Numbered from the stretch's first letter, positions 46,218 through 55,233 are shown. The stretch: 64,000 bases of DNA from Pseudooceanicola algae (GCF_003590145.2 NZ_CP060436.1:3364501-3428500); one strand, 5' to 3'. Made by a program: numbers and translations. Notes: a model not told the origin generated them from the letters alone.

Positions 46218-46297
46218 AGGCGGATTAGGAGACGCAGGCCGGCACGAACCACGCCCGAGGGGCGCTGTGCAGAGGGGAGGGGGGCCTGGAACATCAT
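46214..46297 (-). CDS. leuA leader peptide, 27 residues
   Basis: A short open frame starting with a double ATG and ending in Gly-Leu-Arg-Leu-Leu-Ile-Arg-Leu-stop: four Leu and one Ile codon in the last seven, including the rare CTA. It lies 80 bases upstream of leuA on the same strand. The upstream AAAG is a weak ribosome-binding site. The pattern is that of attenuator leaders in amino-acid operons, where ribosome stalling at scarce leucyl-tRNA changes the downstream fold. Confidence 0.62.
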   Translation of the reverse strand: MMFQAPLPSAQRPSGVVRAGLRLLIRL

Positions 46298-46412
46298 GCA
46301 GGGGTCTTTACCGGAGGGGCGGCGCCTTGGGAAGATGGAAATTTCGCTGCAGGTGCGAAGGCGCGGGGTGCGCGCAGGGCTTCATTTCGCAGAGTGGCTG
46401 GGCCGGATCGAC

Positions 46413-46444
46413 GCCTCCGGCGGGGATATTTCCGACAGGGAAAC
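46413..46444 (+). repeat. Interspersed intergenic element, copy C
   Basis: GCCTCCGGCGGGGATATTT, three variable bases and ACAGGGAAAC. It differs from copy A (721-752) at two or three positions only. It lies between the leuA leader and the TauE-type gene. Confidence 0.7.
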
Positions 46445-46577
46445 GGGCAGGGGCGGTTCGCCGGGCCAATTCGGTTTGTCATTTGCGCGCAAGCATCTTG
46501 ACCCGGCAGGGGAAAGCACGAGGTTGCGGGGCGGGCCCCGAGGGCCGGAAGTGGCGGGCGCGCCGGGAGAGACAGAT

Positions 46578-47315
46578 TTGGACCAGACAATCCTGTTGCT
46601 GATGGCGGCATTGATCGTGGGTGTGTCGAAGGGGGGCTTGTCCACGGCAGCGGCCATTGCGGTGCCGATGCTGGCGCTGTTCATGAACCCGATCGAGGCG
46701 GCAGCGACGTTGTTGCCGGTCTATATCGTCACCGACTGGATCGGGGTCTGGCTGTACCGGCATGACTTTTCGGGGCGCAACGTGCTGATCCTGATGCCGT
46801 CGATGCTGTTCGGGGTGGTGATTGCCACCGTGATCATGCCCTGGACGCCGGAGAGCCTGTTGCTGATATTCACCGGGTTGATCGGGATCTGGTACATCGG
46901 GCGCAGCTGGCTGCGGCGTGGTGGTGGCCCTGCGACCGAGGCGCGCATCCTGCCGGGGGTCTTCTGGGGGACGATCACCGGGATCACCAGTTTCATCACC
47001 CATTCCGGGTCACCGCCCGTTCAGGCGTATCTTCTGCCGCAGCAACTGCCCAAGCTGACGTTTGCGGGGACCGTGGCGCTTTCCTTTGCTTTCGGCAATC
47101 TGATCAAGGTGCCGGCCTATGCGATGATCGGGCAGCTGGAGGGGCTGGACTGGTCGCTGATCGCGGGGCTGTCGGTGACGGGGATCCTTGGCACCTTCAT
47201 CGGGCGCTGGCTGACGCGCAGGTTGCCCGAGGCGGTCTATCTGAAGTTTCTGAAGGTCATGCTTGGCCTGCTGTCGGTGATCTTGCTGGGCAAGGGCATT
47301 TCCGATTTGATCTGA
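46578..47315 (+). CDS. TauE/SafE (TSUP) family permease
   Basis: A 245-residue membrane protein with about eight helices: DQTILLLMAALIVGVSKGG, PMLALFMNPIEAAATLLPVYIVTDWIGVWLYR and a second half repeat beginning RILPGVFWGTITGITSFITHSGSPPVQAYLLPQ. TSUP members export sulfonates, sulfite or organic anions. The start is a TTG at 46578 with GGGAGA upstream; upstream in-frame ATGs give a long Arg/Gly tail with no family match and would run across the repeat element. Confidence 0.88.
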   Translation: MDQTILLLMAALIVGVSKGGLSTAAAIAVPMLALFMNPIEAAATLLPVYIVTDWIGVWLYRHDFSGRNVLILMPSMLFGVVIATVIMPWTPESLLLIFTGLIGIWYIGRSWLRRGGGPATEARILPGVFWGTITGITSFITHSGSPPVQAYLLPQQLPKLTFAGTVALSFAFGNLIKVPAYAMIGQLEGLDWSLIAGLSVTGILGTFIGRWLTRRLPEAVYLKFLKVMLGLLSVILLGKGISDLI

Positions 47316-47365
47316 TCCGGGCGGCGGTGCGTAGATCCCGTGATACAGGCGGGAGGTTGATCATC

Positions 47366-48031
47366 ATGAAACGCGCACTCGTGATCGGGGCCAGTGGCGG
47401 GATCGGGGCCGCGCTGGTCACGCAATTGCAGCGTCGCGGCGTGAAGGTTCATCCGCTTTCGCGCAGGGTGGACGGGTTGGACATCACCAATGAGGCCAGC
47501 CTTGCGGCGTCGTTGGGCGGGCTTGAGCCGGGATATGATCTGGTGATCTGCGCAACCGGGGCGTTGGAGGGGGCCGGGCATCCGCCGGAACGCGCCCTGA
47601 AGCATCTGACAGCCGAGGCGCTGGCGGCGCAATTCGCGGTCAATTGCATCGGCCCGGCGTTAGTGCTGAAACATGCGTTGCGCCTGTTGCCACGCGATCG
47701 GCGGGCGGTTTTCGCGGTGCTTTCGGCGCGGGTCGGTTCGATCGGGGACAATCGGCTGGGCGGTTGGTACAGCTACCGCGCCGCAAAGGCCGCGCTGAAT
47801 CAGGTCATTCGCAGCGGCGCGGTGGAGATGGCGCGGAGCCACCCCCAAGGGCTTTGCCTTGCGCTGCATCCCGGCACCGTGGCGACGCCTTTTACCGATA
47901 GTTACGCCGGGCGCTACGCCCGCCAGACCCCCGGGGAAGCCGCCGGGCATCTGCTGGATGTGATCGCCTCCCTCGGTCCCGAAGACACGGGCAGCTTCCA
48001 TGACTGGCGCGGGGCGCCTGTGCCCTGGTAG
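47366..48031 (+). CDS. Short-chain dehydrogenase/reductase (CsgA-like)
   Basis: A 221-residue Rossmann-fold enzyme. [21 protein letters not shown] holds the G-x-x-x-G-x-G cofactor loop, and [13 protein letters not shown] the catalytic Y-x-x-x-K. An Asp-containing turn ([17 protein letters not shown]) follows, a pattern seen in the CsgA/C-factor subgroup. Substrate unknown. GGGAGG precedes the ATG at 47366. It lies 51 bases after the TauE-type gene and may be co-transcribed. Confidence 0.88.
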   Translation: MKRALVIGASGGIGAALVTQLQRRGVKVHPLSRRVDGLDITNEASLAASLGGLEPGYDLVICATGALEGAGHPPERALKHLTAEALAAQFAVNCIGPALVLKHALRLLPRDRRAVFAVLSARVGSIGDNRLGGWYSYRAAKAALNQVIRSGAVEMARSHPQGLCLALHPGTVATPFTDSYAGRYARQTPGEAAGHLLDVIASLGPEDTGSFHDWRGAPVPW

Positions 48032-48107
48032 GGTGCCGCCGCTTTTGGCCGTGACCCGGCGCGCGCTCTGCGGTATCAGGCGGCGGAATTCGCGAGGGGA
48101 GATCCAG

Positions 48108-49457
48108 ATGTCGCATGCAGGCGCGCCGCAGGAGATGAGCGCACGGGTCAAGGGGCCCCTGACCGGTGAAGCTCATGTGCCGGGAGACAAGTCGATCAGC
48201 CACCGGTCGCTGATCCTTGGCGCCATGGCCGTAGGCAAGACCACGATCACCGGCTTGCTGGAAGGCGAGGATGTGCTGGACACCGCCAAGGCGATGCGCG
48301 CCTTCGGGGCCGAGGTCAGCCGCGATGCGGATGGCGTCTGGTCGGTGCATGGCGTTGGCACGGGCGGCTTTGCAGAGCCTGACCGGGTGATCGATTGCGG
48401 CAATTCGGGCACCGGTGTGCGGCTGGTGATGGGGGCAGTGGCGACCTGCCCGATCTCGGTCACCTTCACCGGGGACGCCAGCCTGTGTTCGCGGCCCATG
48501 GCACGGGTCACCGATCCGCTGGCGCTGTTCGGCACGCAGGCCGTCGGACGTTCGGGCGGGCGGCTGCCGATGACGCTGGTCGGCGCGGCTGATCCGGTGC
48601 CGGTGCGCTACGTGGTGCCGGTGCCCTCGGCGCAGGTGAAAAGCGCGGTGCTGCTGGCCGGGCTGAACGCGCCGGGCCGGACCGTGGTGATCGAAAAGGA
48701 AGCGACCCGCGATCACACCGAACGGATGCTCGCAGGCTTCGGGGCCGAGATTTCGACCGAAGTCACGGAAGAGGGTCGGGTCATCACCCTGACCGGTCAG
48801 CCAGAGCTGAAACCGCAAGCCATCGTGGTGCCGCGAGATCCCTCCAGCGCCGCCTTTCCGGTTTGCGCGGCGCTGATCGTGCCGGGCTCGGATGTACTGG
48901 TACCCAATATCGGCCTCAATCCCACGCGCGCCGGCCTGTTCGAGACCCTGCGCGAAATGGGCGCCGATCTGACCTATGAAAACCCGCGCGAAGAAGGCGG
49001 TGAACCCGTGGCTGACCTGCGCGCGAAATATTCCCCCGACATGCAGGGCATCAGCGTTCCCCCCGAACGCGCGGCCAGCATGATCGACGAATACCCGATC
49101 CTGTCGGTCGTGGCCGCCAATGCCTCTGGTCGCACGGAAATGCGCGGCGTCGCCGAATTGCGGGTCAAGGAAAGCGACCGGATCGAGGCGATGGCCACAG
49201 GCCTGCTGGCCAATGGCGTCAGCGTCGAGGCGGGCGATGACTGGTGGATCGTCGAAGGCGCCGGGCCGGGTTCGGTCGCGGGCGGGGCGACGGTGGAAAC
49301 CCATCTCGACCACCGGATCGCCATGTCGTTCCTCTGCCTCAGCCTGGCGTCGCAGGACCCGGTGGTGGTGGACGATGCGGGCCCGATCGCGACCTCCTTC
49401 CCGATCTTCCGGAACCTGATGGAAGCCCTTGGCGCGACCTTCCAGACCGAAAGCTGA
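48108..49457 (+). CDS. aroA: 3-phosphoshikimate 1-carboxyvinyltransferase (EPSP synthase), class II
   Basis: A 449-residue shikimate-pathway enzyme joining shikimate-3-phosphate and phosphoenolpyruvate. The class II motifs are all present: PGDKS near 25, SAQVK near 175, RDHTE near 205 and NPTR near 270. The loop that sets glyphosate sensitivity reads CGNSGTG, with the Gly that insensitive enzymes replace by Ala, so a sensitive enzyme is expected. AGGGGAG precedes the ATG. It begins the usual aroA-cmk-rpsA-ihfB cluster; a hairpin separates it from cmk. Confidence 0.96.
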   Translation: MSHAGAPQEMSARVKGPLTGEAHVPGDKSISHRSLILGAMAVGKTTITGLLEGEDVLDTAKAMRAFGAEVSRDADGVWSVHGVGTGGFAEPDRVIDCGNSGTGVRLVMGAVATCPISVTFTGDASLCSRPMARVTDPLALFGTQAVGRSGGRLPMTLVGAADPVPVRYVVPVPSAQVKSAVLLAGLNAPGRTVVIEKEATRDHTERMLAGFGAEISTEVTEEGRVITLTGQPELKPQAIVVPRDPSSAAFPVCAALIVPGSDVLVPNIGLNPTRAGLFETLREMGADLTYENPREEGGEPVADLRAKYSPDMQGISVPPERAASMIDEYPILSVVAANASGRTEMRGVAELRVKESDRIEAMATGLLANGVSVEAGDDWWIVEGAGPGSVAGGATVETHLDHRIAMSFLCLSLASQDPVVVDDAGPIATSFPIFRNLMEALGATFQTES

Positions 49458-49485
49458 TCTGGACAGCCGGTGGGTCGGGAACCTG

Positions 49486-49518
49486 CCAGCCCCGCAGGAA
49501 CAGGCATTGCGGGGCTGG
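49486..49518 (+). other. Perfect hairpin between aroA and cmk
   Basis: CCAGCCCCGCA (49486-49496) and TGCGGGGCTGG (49508-49518) pair perfectly over 11 bases with an 11-base loop. No T-run follows. Probably an attenuating or processing hairpin within the operon. Confidence 0.5.
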
Positions 49519-49586
49519 AACATGTCGCCCTGCGGTGCCAGATTGTACCCCCGAAGGAACGCTTTGACAGCCTGCAAGGAATGCCC

Positions 49587-50225
49587 ATGACCATCACGAT
49601 TGCCATCGACGGGCCTGCTGCAGCGGGCAAGGGCACGATCAGCAAGGCCGTTGCGGCGCGGTTCGGCTATGGGCACCTTGATACCGGGCTTCTGTACCGG
49701 GCGGTCGGCGCGCGCGTGCTGGACGGGGAAAGCCCGCTGGAAGCGGCCGAAAACCTGCGCCCCGAGGATCTGACCCGCGAGGATCTTCGCAGCGCCGATG
49801 CCGCGCGGTCCGCCAGTCAGGTTGCGGCCCTGCCGGACGTGCGCGCCGCGCTGGTTGATTTCCAGCGCGCCTTTGCCCGTCGTCAGGGGGGCGCGGTGCT
49901 GGACGGGCGCGACATCGGCACGGTGATCTGCCCCGAGGCCGAGGTGAAGCTGTTCGTCACCGCCAGCGACGCAGTCCGCGCCGACCGTCGCTATCGCGAG
50001 ATGGCCGCGACCGGGGCGGAGGTGACGCCGGAGGGCGTGCTTGCGGACCTGCGGGAACGCGACGCCCGCGATTCCGCCCGCGCGACCGCGCCGCTGAAAC
50101 CGGCAGAGGATGCGGTGGTTCTGGATACATCCGAGATGGAAATCGGCGAGGCCGTTGCGCAGGCCGTCGCGGTGATCGAGGCTGCGATTGCCTCCACTCA
50201 GATGCGGGACGACGATCCCGCCTGA
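49587..50225 (+). CDS. cmk: Cytidylate kinase
   Basis: A 212-residue nucleoside monophosphate kinase acting on CMP and dCMP. The P-loop is [13 protein letters not shown] at the N terminus, [11 protein letters not shown] the NMP-binding segment and [21 protein letters not shown] near 105 the second conserved block; [18 protein letters not shown] is the lid. I chose the ATG at 49587 because AAGGA lies six bases upstream; an ATG at 49581 sits right on that site. It follows aroA, as usual. Confidence 0.95.
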   Translation: MTITIAIDGPAAAGKGTISKAVAARFGYGHLDTGLLYRAVGARVLDGESPLEAAENLRPEDLTREDLRSADAARSASQVAALPDVRAALVDFQRAFARRQGGAVLDGRDIGTVICPEAEVKLFVTASDAVRADRRYREMAATGAEVTPEGVLADLRERDARDSARATAPLKPAEDAVVLDTSEMEIGEAVAQAVAVIEAAIASTQMRDDDPA

Positions 50226-50249
50226 TCCTGCGTGGCGCGCGGCTCTGGC

Positions 50250-50405
50250 CTATGGCGCGCGGTAGGACCAGGGCGCTGACCTGCGCCCGAGTTTCAGCAC
50301 CTTGCGCACCAGCCTGAAAAGCGCCTTCGGGCCGGGATGCCCTAGGGCGTAAAAATCGTCTTCCCGTAGTTTTCCCGTGGGAAGAGGCCTGAGAATCGGC
50401 ATCAT
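50250..50405 (-). CDS. Small cationic protein, 51 residues, unknown function
   Basis: A 51-residue protein starting MMPILRPLPTGKLREDDFYALGHPGPKALFRLVRKVLKLG and ending in an Arg/Ser/Trp tail. It is strongly basic (about 11 Lys/Arg against 3 Asp/Glu) with a likely amphipathic helix at ALFRLVRKVLKL. GGAGG stands five bases before the first ATG, a strong site. It is divergent from a LysR regulator across 87 bases that hold two palindromes. I do not recognise the family. Confidence 0.62.
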   Translation of the reverse strand: MMPILRPLPTGKLREDDFYALGHPGPKALFRLVRKVLKLGRRSAPWSYRAP

Positions 50406-50424
50406 CGTCGCCTCCGTTGCATTT

Positions 50425-50438
50425 CCTTTTTGAAAAGG
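50425..50438. promoter_or_regulatory. Palindrome CCTTTT-TG-AAAAGG in the LysR divergent gap
   Basis: A perfect 6-bp inverted repeat with a 2-base centre, 20 bases upstream of the small cationic gene start and 55 bases before the LysR gene. A candidate operator or -35 region for the divergent pair. Confidence 0.4.
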
Positions 50439-50483
50439 TACCTTGCGGCAAGCGTCCGATCTGCGGCGCATTCGGAAAGAGGT

Positions 50484-50499
50484 CTTTCATAAATGAAAG
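50484..50499. promoter_or_regulatory. Palindrome CTTTCAT-AA-ATGAAAG across the LysR start codon
   Basis: A perfect 7-bp inverted repeat whose right arm includes the ATG of the LysR gene (50493). Bound protein or an RNA stem here would block initiation, so it may serve autoregulation. Confidence 0.45.
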
Positions 50500-51374
50500 A
50501 GATGCCCTGGAGCGAGCTTCAGCTTTTCTTTCACGTCGCAGAGGCCGGCGGGCTAAGCGGCGCGGCGCGGGCGACCGGACTGTCGGCCCCGACCCTTGGG
50601 CGGCGGATGCTGGCGCTGGAACAGCAGACCGGGCAGGCGCTGTTTCACCGCAGCCAGACCGGCTATGGCCTGACCCCGGCGGGCACGGCGTTGCTGAGCC
50701 GGGTGCGGGCGATGCGCGCCGCCGCCGCCCCGGTGCAGGACCTGCTGAGCGCCGAGGCCGCGGCGCCTGTCATCCGGCTGTCAGCGGGCACCGCCACGGC
50801 CTTTTTCCTGGCGGACCGGATCGGTGCGCTGGTAAAGCCCGGCGACGGCATGCGGCTGAACTTCGTCACGACCGAGGCCGTGCTGGATATCGCCCACCGG
50901 GAAATCGACCTTGGTATCCGCAACCGTTCCGCCGACAGCGGCAACCTGGCGACCCGCCGGCTGGGGCCGCTGCGCTTTGCGCCCTATTGCAGTTATACGG
51001 TGGCGGATCCGGGGACGCTCGACTGGGTGGGGATGGACCCCGAACATGCGCGGCACCCGGCGGCGCATTGGCTGCATGAGCAGGATCACCGCATCGGCGT
51101 TCTGGCCAATTCCGTCGCCACGGTGCACCAGCTGGTCAAGGCGGGAGCGGGGATCGGCGTGATGCCCTGCATGATCGGCGACAGCGATCCGGCGCTGGCC
51201 CGTGCCGGGCCGATCATCGCCGCGCTGGACGAGGTGCAATACCTGGTCATGCATGCCGATGATCGCCACCGCCCGGTAATGCGCCGCCTGATCGAACGGA
51301 TCGTCACGCTGTACCGCGACAACGCCGATCTTCTGGCCGGGGAACGCCCCCTGCGGACCCAGCGGCAGGGCTGA
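50493..51374 (+). CDS. LysR-family transcriptional regulator
   Basis: A 293-residue regulator. The N-terminal helix-turn-helix is LQLFFHVAEAGGLSGAARATGLSAPTLGRRMLALEQQTGQALF (residues 8-50), followed by a LysR-type substrate-binding domain (VIRLSAGTATAFFLADRIGALV; LLNS-free NSVATVHQLVKAGAGIGVMPCMIGD near 210). The signal is unknown. It interrupts the usual cmk-rpsA spacing together with the divergent 51-residue gene, which is the most likely target. Confidence 0.88.
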   Translation: MKEMPWSELQLFFHVAEAGGLSGAARATGLSAPTLGRRMLALEQQTGQALFHRSQTGYGLTPAGTALLSRVRAMRAAAAPVQDLLSAEAAAPVIRLSAGTATAFFLADRIGALVKPGDGMRLNFVTTEAVLDIAHREIDLGIRNRSADSGNLATRRLGPLRFAPYCSYTVADPGTLDWVGMDPEHARHPAAHWLHEQDHRIGVLANSVATVHQLVKAGAGIGVMPCMIGDSDPALARAGPIIAALDEVQYLVMHADDRHRPVMRRLIERIVTLYRDNADLLAGERPLRTQRQG

Positions 51375-51688
51375 TTCCCCCGGAGCCGGGCCCGGATGCA
51401 CGAACCCCGATTCCAGCGGTGGTTCCCCTGATCCGGCAGGAAATGGCCCTGAAGTGGCCCCGAACCGGGGCAGGGACCCGGCCCGGCGACCACTTTACCC
51501 TTGATTTGCAGGGGCGCGGCGCTTATCTAGCCCGCGTCGACAAGGCGCAAATGCCGCGATCAGGGAAACGAGCAGGGGTCGGACCAATCCGGCCCTCTTT
51601 GTTTTGCGGCAGCTTAAGTGACCAACCCCAAGACCGGCGGAGACAACCGCTCGGCCAGTATAGTGTCAAAAAGGAAATCAGAGACCAG
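51375..51688 (+). other. 314-base region with the rpsA promoter and leader
   Basis: No gene is seen. A small GCCCC/GGGGC hairpin at 51457-51471 may end the LysR message. The promoter at 51501-51529 would give an rpsA leader of about 150 bases, long enough for S1 autoregulation, but I recognise no known leader motif. Confidence 0.5.
51501..51529 (+). promoter_or_regulatory. rpsA: Sigma-70-type promoter of rpsA
   Basis: TTGATT (51501-51506) and TATCTA (51524-51529) are 17 bases apart, a good match to the housekeeping consensus. The predicted start of transcription is near 51536. Confidence 0.6.
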
Positions 51689-53368
51689 ATGGCTCAAAAC
51701 ACATCGATGGAGGAATTCGAAGCCCTCCTGAACGAAAGCTTCGAAATGGACACCCCCGAAGAGGGTTCGGTTGTCAAAGGCAAGGTCATCGCGATCGAAG
51801 CGGGCCAGGCCATCATCGACGTCGGCTACAAGATGGAAGGCCGTGTCGAGCTGAAAGAATTCGCGAATCCCGGCGAATCCGCTGAAATCGCTGTCGGCGA
51901 CGAAGTGGAAGTCTTCCTGCGTTCCGCAGAGAACGCCCGTGGCGAAGCCGTCATTTCCCGTGAAATGGCCCGCCGCGAAGAAGCCTGGGACCGCCTCGAA
52001 AAAGCCTATGCAGACGATGCCCGCGTCGAAGGCGCGATCTTCGGCCGCGTCAAGGGCGGCTTCACGGTCGACCTCGGCGGTGCCGTGGCCTTCCTGCCCG
52101 GCTCGCAAGTCGACGTTCGCCCCGTGCGCGACGCCGGCCCGCTGATGGGTCTGAAGCAACCCTTCCAGATCCTGAAAATGGACCGTCGCCGTGGCAACAT
52201 CGTTGTGTCCCGTCGTGCCATCCTGGAAGAATCGCGTGCCGAACAGCGTGCTGAAGTCATCTCGAACCTGACCGAAGGCCAGGCGGTCGACGGCGTGGTC
52301 AAGAACATCACCGAATACGGCGCCTTCGTCGACCTCGGCGGTGTGGACGGCCTGCTGCACGTCACCGACATGGCGTGGCGTCGCGTCAACCACCCCTCGG
52401 AGATCCTGTCGATCGGCGAGACCGTCAAGGTCCAGGTCATCAAGATCAACAAGGAAACCCACCGTATCAGCCTCGGCATGAAGCAGCTGCAGGAAGATCC
52501 GTGGGACCTGGTGGCTGCCAAGTACCCGCTGTCCTCCGTGCACACCGGCCGCGTCACGAACATCACCGACTACGGTGCATTCGTGGAACTGGAACCGGGC
52601 GTCGAAGGCCTGGTTCACGTGTCCGAAATGTCCTGGACCAAGAAGAACGTGCACCCCGGCAAGATCGTCTCGACCTCGCAGGAAGTCGAAGTCATGGTGC
52701 TGGAAATCGACCCGGCCAAGCGTCGCGTTTCCCTTGGTCTCAAGCAGACCATGCGCAACCCGTGGGAAGTCTTCTCCGAGACCCACCCCGAGGGCGCCGT
52801 TGTCGAAGGCGAAGTCAAGAACATCACCGAATTCGGTCTGTTCGTCGGCCTGCCGGGCGACATCGACGGCATGGTTCACCTCTCGGACCTTTCCTGGGAC
52901 GAACGCGGTGAAGACGCTATCCAGAACTACCGCAAGGGCGACATGGTCCAGGCGATGGTTTCGGAAGTCGACATCGACAAGGAGCGTATCTCGCTCTCGA
53001 TCAAGAACGTCGGCGGCGACAAGTTCGCCGAAGCCGTTGGCGGCGTGAAGCGTGGTGCCATCATCACCGTGAACGTCACCGCGATCGAAGAAGGCGGCGT
53101 CGAGGTGGAGTTCGAAGGCATGAAGTCCTTCATTCGTCGCTCCGACCTGTCGCGTGACCGTGCCGAACAACGCCCCGAGCGTTTCTCGGTCGGTGACAAG
53201 GTCGACGTGCGCGTCACCAACGTGGACAGCAAGTCCCGTCGCCTCGGCCTGTCGATCAAGGCCCGCGAAATCGCCGAAGAAAAAGAGGCCGTCGAACAAT
53301 ACGGTTCCTCCGCTTCCGGCGCATCGCTTGGCGACATCCTTGGCGCAGCGCTGAAAGGCGACAACTGA
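51689..53368 (+). CDS. rpsA: 30S ribosomal protein S1
   Basis: A 559-residue RNA-binding protein that brings mRNA to the 30S subunit. Six S1 domains follow each other; the four C-terminal repeats are easy to see by their EYGAFVDLGGVDGLLH, DYGAFVELEPGVEGLVH, EFGLFVGLPGDIDGMVH and related cores. The start MAQNTSMEEFEALLNESF is typical of alphaproteobacteria, with AAAGGAAATC upstream. Codon use is very even and C-ending, as expected for a highly expressed gene. It has its own promoter and terminator within the aroA-cmk-rpsA-ihfB cluster. Confidence 0.97.
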   Translation: MAQNTSMEEFEALLNESFEMDTPEEGSVVKGKVIAIEAGQAIIDVGYKMEGRVELKEFANPGESAEIAVGDEVEVFLRSAENARGEAVISREMARREEAWDRLEKAYADDARVEGAIFGRVKGGFTVDLGGAVAFLPGSQVDVRPVRDAGPLMGLKQPFQILKMDRRRGNIVVSRRAILEESRAEQRAEVISNLTEGQAVDGVVKNITEYGAFVDLGGVDGLLHVTDMAWRRVNHPSEILSIGETVKVQVIKINKETHRISLGMKQLQEDPWDLVAAKYPLSSVHTGRVTNITDYGAFVELEPGVEGLVHVSEMSWTKKNVHPGKIVSTSQEVEVMVLEIDPAKRRVSLGLKQTMRNPWEVFSETHPEGAVVEGEVKNITEFGLFVGLPGDIDGMVHLSDLSWDERGEDAIQNYRKGDMVQAMVSEVDIDKERISLSIKNVGGDKFAEAVGGVKRGAIITVNVTAIEEGGVEVEFEGMKSFIRRSDLSRDRAEQRPERFSVGDKVDVRVTNVDSKSRRLGLSIKAREIAEEKEAVEQYGSSASGASLGDILGAALKGDN

Positions 53369-53409
53369 GCCAGCCTGTCGGCGCGGCCCTGAGGGGCCGG
53401 ATGAAACAG

Positions 53410-53440
53410 AACGGCTCCGGGGTAACCCGGGGCCGTTTTC
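53410..53440 (+). terminator. rpsA: Terminator after rpsA
   Basis: AACGGCTCCGGG (53410-53421) and CCCGGGGCCGTT (53426-53437) pair over 12 bases with one G-U pair and a GTAA loop, followed by TTTC. Confidence 0.85.
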
Positions 53441-53759
53441 CGTTCGAACGGGCTTCTGGCGTGGCTTCGCGTGCCGCTCAGGGGCCTCCCGAAGGCCTTC
53501 ACACAGGCCTTTGGGCAGGGCAGGTCCAGTTTGCCCGGCCTCACGAATCAACCTCAGCCATACAATTCTGTGCATCGGGATTCCCGCAGCGGCCCGCTCA
53601 AACCGCCAGATCGCATCGGCGGATTTGTGAACGCGGTGGCATAAATCTGACGATTCCGGCGTATCGATGTCAGACTGGTTGTTCCCGAAGGCCAAGAAAA
53701 CTCATATAGTTCCGGGAATTGGTGACCGCACAAACCAACTCTCGGGGAGAGATATCCAA
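53441..53759 (+). other. 319-base gap before ihfB
   Basis: No gene is apparent. A TATAGT at 53705-53710, 50 bases before the ihfB ATG, is a good -10 candidate, but the nearest -35-like TTGTTC (53679) is 20 bases away, so the promoter call is weak. CCCGAAG...TTCCGGGAA nearby is a short imperfect dyad. Confidence 0.4.
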
Positions 53760-54050
53760 ATGATCCGGTCGGAACTGATCCAGAAAATCGCGGATGAAAA
53801 CCCGCATCTTTACCAGCGCGACGTGGAGCGGATCGTGAACACGATATTCGAAGAGATCACCGAAGCCATGGCCCGCGGCAACCGCGTGGAACTGCGCGGT
53901 TTCGGGGCCTTTTCGGTCAAACGCCGCGAAGCCCGCACGGGCCGCAACCCGCGCACCGGGGATGCAGTCGAGGTCGAGGAAAAGCATGTGCCCTTCTTCA
54001 AGACCGGCAAGCTGTTGCGGGATCGCCTCAACGGGAACGAAGAAGAATGA
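53760..54050 (+). CDS. ihfB: Integration host factor, beta subunit
   Basis: A 96-residue HU/IHF-type DNA-bending protein. The helical body is [40 protein letters not shown], the beta arm [49 protein letters not shown], with the Pro in RNPRTG that inserts between base pairs. Arm sequence and context after rpsA indicate IHF-beta rather than HU. GGGGAGA precedes the ATG. The lapA gene overlaps its stop. Confidence 0.95.
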   Translation: MIRSELIQKIADENPHLYQRDVERIVNTIFEEITEAMARGNRVELRGFGAFSVKRREARTGRNPRTGDAVEVEEKHVPFFKTGKLLRDRLNGNEEE

Positions 54051-54391
54051 TGAAGTATATCCGCTATGGTCTGGAAGCCGTCATCGCGCTGGTTCTGATC
54101 TCGATCGCCGTGGCGAACCGGGACCTGGTGACGATCCAGCTGCTGCCCGAAGGGCTGGCAGAAATCGCCCATATCAACCCCTCGGTTACCTTGCCGCTGT
54201 TCCTGATCATCCTGGCGGGCATCCTGGTCGGGCTGCTGATCGGCTTCGTCTGGGAATGGCGCCGCGAACACAAGCACCGCGTCGCCGCCCGCAAGAAGGA
54301 TCGCGAAGCGCACCAACTGAAGCGCGAAGTGACCAAACTGAAGGGCGAGAAGGTCAAGGGTCAGGACGACGTCCTGGCGCTGCTCGACTAG
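54047..54391 (+). CDS. lapA: LapA-family (DUF1049) inner-membrane protein
   Basis: A 114-residue protein with two membrane helices ([20 protein letters not shown] and [22 protein letters not shown]) and a cytosolic coiled coil rich in Lys/Arg ([26 protein letters not shown]). This is the LapA layout; in E. coli LapA works with LapB in controlling LPS synthesis. The first ATG overlaps the ihfB stop by four bases, so translation is coupled. Confidence 0.88.
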   Translation: MMKYIRYGLEAVIALVLISIAVANRDLVTIQLLPEGLAEIAHINPSVTLPLFLIILAGILVGLLIGFVWEWRREHKHRVAARKKDREAHQLKREVTKLKGEKVKGQDDVLALLD

Positions 54392-54400
54392 GGACCCGCC

Positions 54401-55084
54401 ATGCCTGTCCTCATCCAGCCCGCCCGCGCCCTTGGTTGCCGGGTCAAGATCTGCGGCCTGAGCCGTCCCGAAGACGTCGCCGCCGCCGCCGGGGCGGGTG
54501 CCACCTATGGCGGCTTTGTCTTCTTCGGCAAATCCCCCCGCAATGTCTCGATCCCGCAGGCGCGGGACCTGGCCCTGCTGGCGCCGGTCGGCTTTGCCAA
54601 GGTCGCGCTGCTGGTCGATCCCGATGATGCGCTGCTTGATGCGGTGACAGACGCCGTGCCGCTCGACTTGATTCAGTTGCATGGCCGCGAAGCCCCCGAA
54701 CGCCTCGCCCAGATCCGCGCCCGCACCGGCCTTCCGGTAATGAAGGCGGTCGGCGTCGCCACGGCCGACGATCTCGCCACGCTTGACCTCTATACCGGGG
54801 TGGCTGACCAGATACTCGTCGATGCCAAGGCGCCCAAGACTGCCGATCTGCCCGGCGGCAATGGCCTCTCCTTCGACTGGCGCCTGATCGCGGGCCGCAG
54901 CTGGTCCTGTCCCTGGATGCTGGCCGGTGGCCTCACGCCGGACAACGTGGCCGAAGCGATTCGCCTGACCGGTGCTCCGCAGGTCGATGTTTCCTCCGGC
55001 GTCGAATCCGCGCCCGGCCTGAAGGATCCGACCCTGATCCGCGCCTTCACCCAGGCGGCCCTGGCCCCCATCCCCACGACCTGA
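54401..55084 (+). CDS. trpF: N-(5'-phosphoribosyl)anthranilate isomerase
   Basis: A 227-residue TIM-barrel enzyme of tryptophan synthesis. The catalytic Cys is in [12 protein letters not shown] near 17, [15 protein letters not shown] lies mid-protein and the phosphate loop at [17 protein letters not shown] near 175; [15 protein letters not shown] ends the barrel with the catalytic Asp nearby. It follows lapA by 9 bases and precedes trpB by 278 bases. Confidence 0.96.
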   Translation: MPVLIQPARALGCRVKICGLSRPEDVAAAAGAGATYGGFVFFGKSPRNVSIPQARDLALLAPVGFAKVALLVDPDDALLDAVTDAVPLDLIQLHGREAPERLAQIRARTGLPVMKAVGVATADDLATLDLYTGVADQILVDAKAPKTADLPGGNGLSFDWRLIAGRSWSCPWMLAGGLTPDNVAEAIRLTGAPQVDVSSGVESAPGLKDPTLIRAFTQAALAPIPTT

Positions 55085-55175
55085 CGACACCGGCAAGGCG
55101 GCGAAGACCGCATCGAGCGTTCGCCCCGCGCCGGGGGCTTACGTCCGCCTGCGCGCGCCCTCCAGCCATCCCAAT

Positions 55176-55233
55176 GTTTCCCTGTTCCAAATATCCCGGG
55201 GAGTCTCCGGTACGGAGACGGGGCAGAGCCCCT
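55176..55233 (-). repeat. Interspersed intergenic element, long copy D
   Basis: A 58-base element between trpF and trpB: on the minus strand AGGGGCTCTGCCCCGTCTCC, then CCGGAG, CCCGGGATATTT and ACAGGGAAAC. It matches copy E at 60757-60814 in all but a few bases, in the opposite orientation. The inner GGGGCTCTGCCCC can fold on itself. Confidence 0.75.

Noticed and set aside
48403-48440. Possible glyphosate-insensitive EPSP synthase, because aroA is class II
   Set aside because: The key loop reads CGNSGTG, keeping the Gly that is Ala in the insensitive enzymes.
51614-53695. A 693-codon minus-strand frame opposite rpsA
   Set aside because: Antisense shadow caused by the repeated S1 domains and strong codon bias; no family content.
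53679-53710. Sigma-70 promoter TTGTTC-N20-TATAGT for ihfB
   Set aside because: The spacer is 20 bases, too long for a standard promoter; only the -10 is convincing, so no promoter was called.
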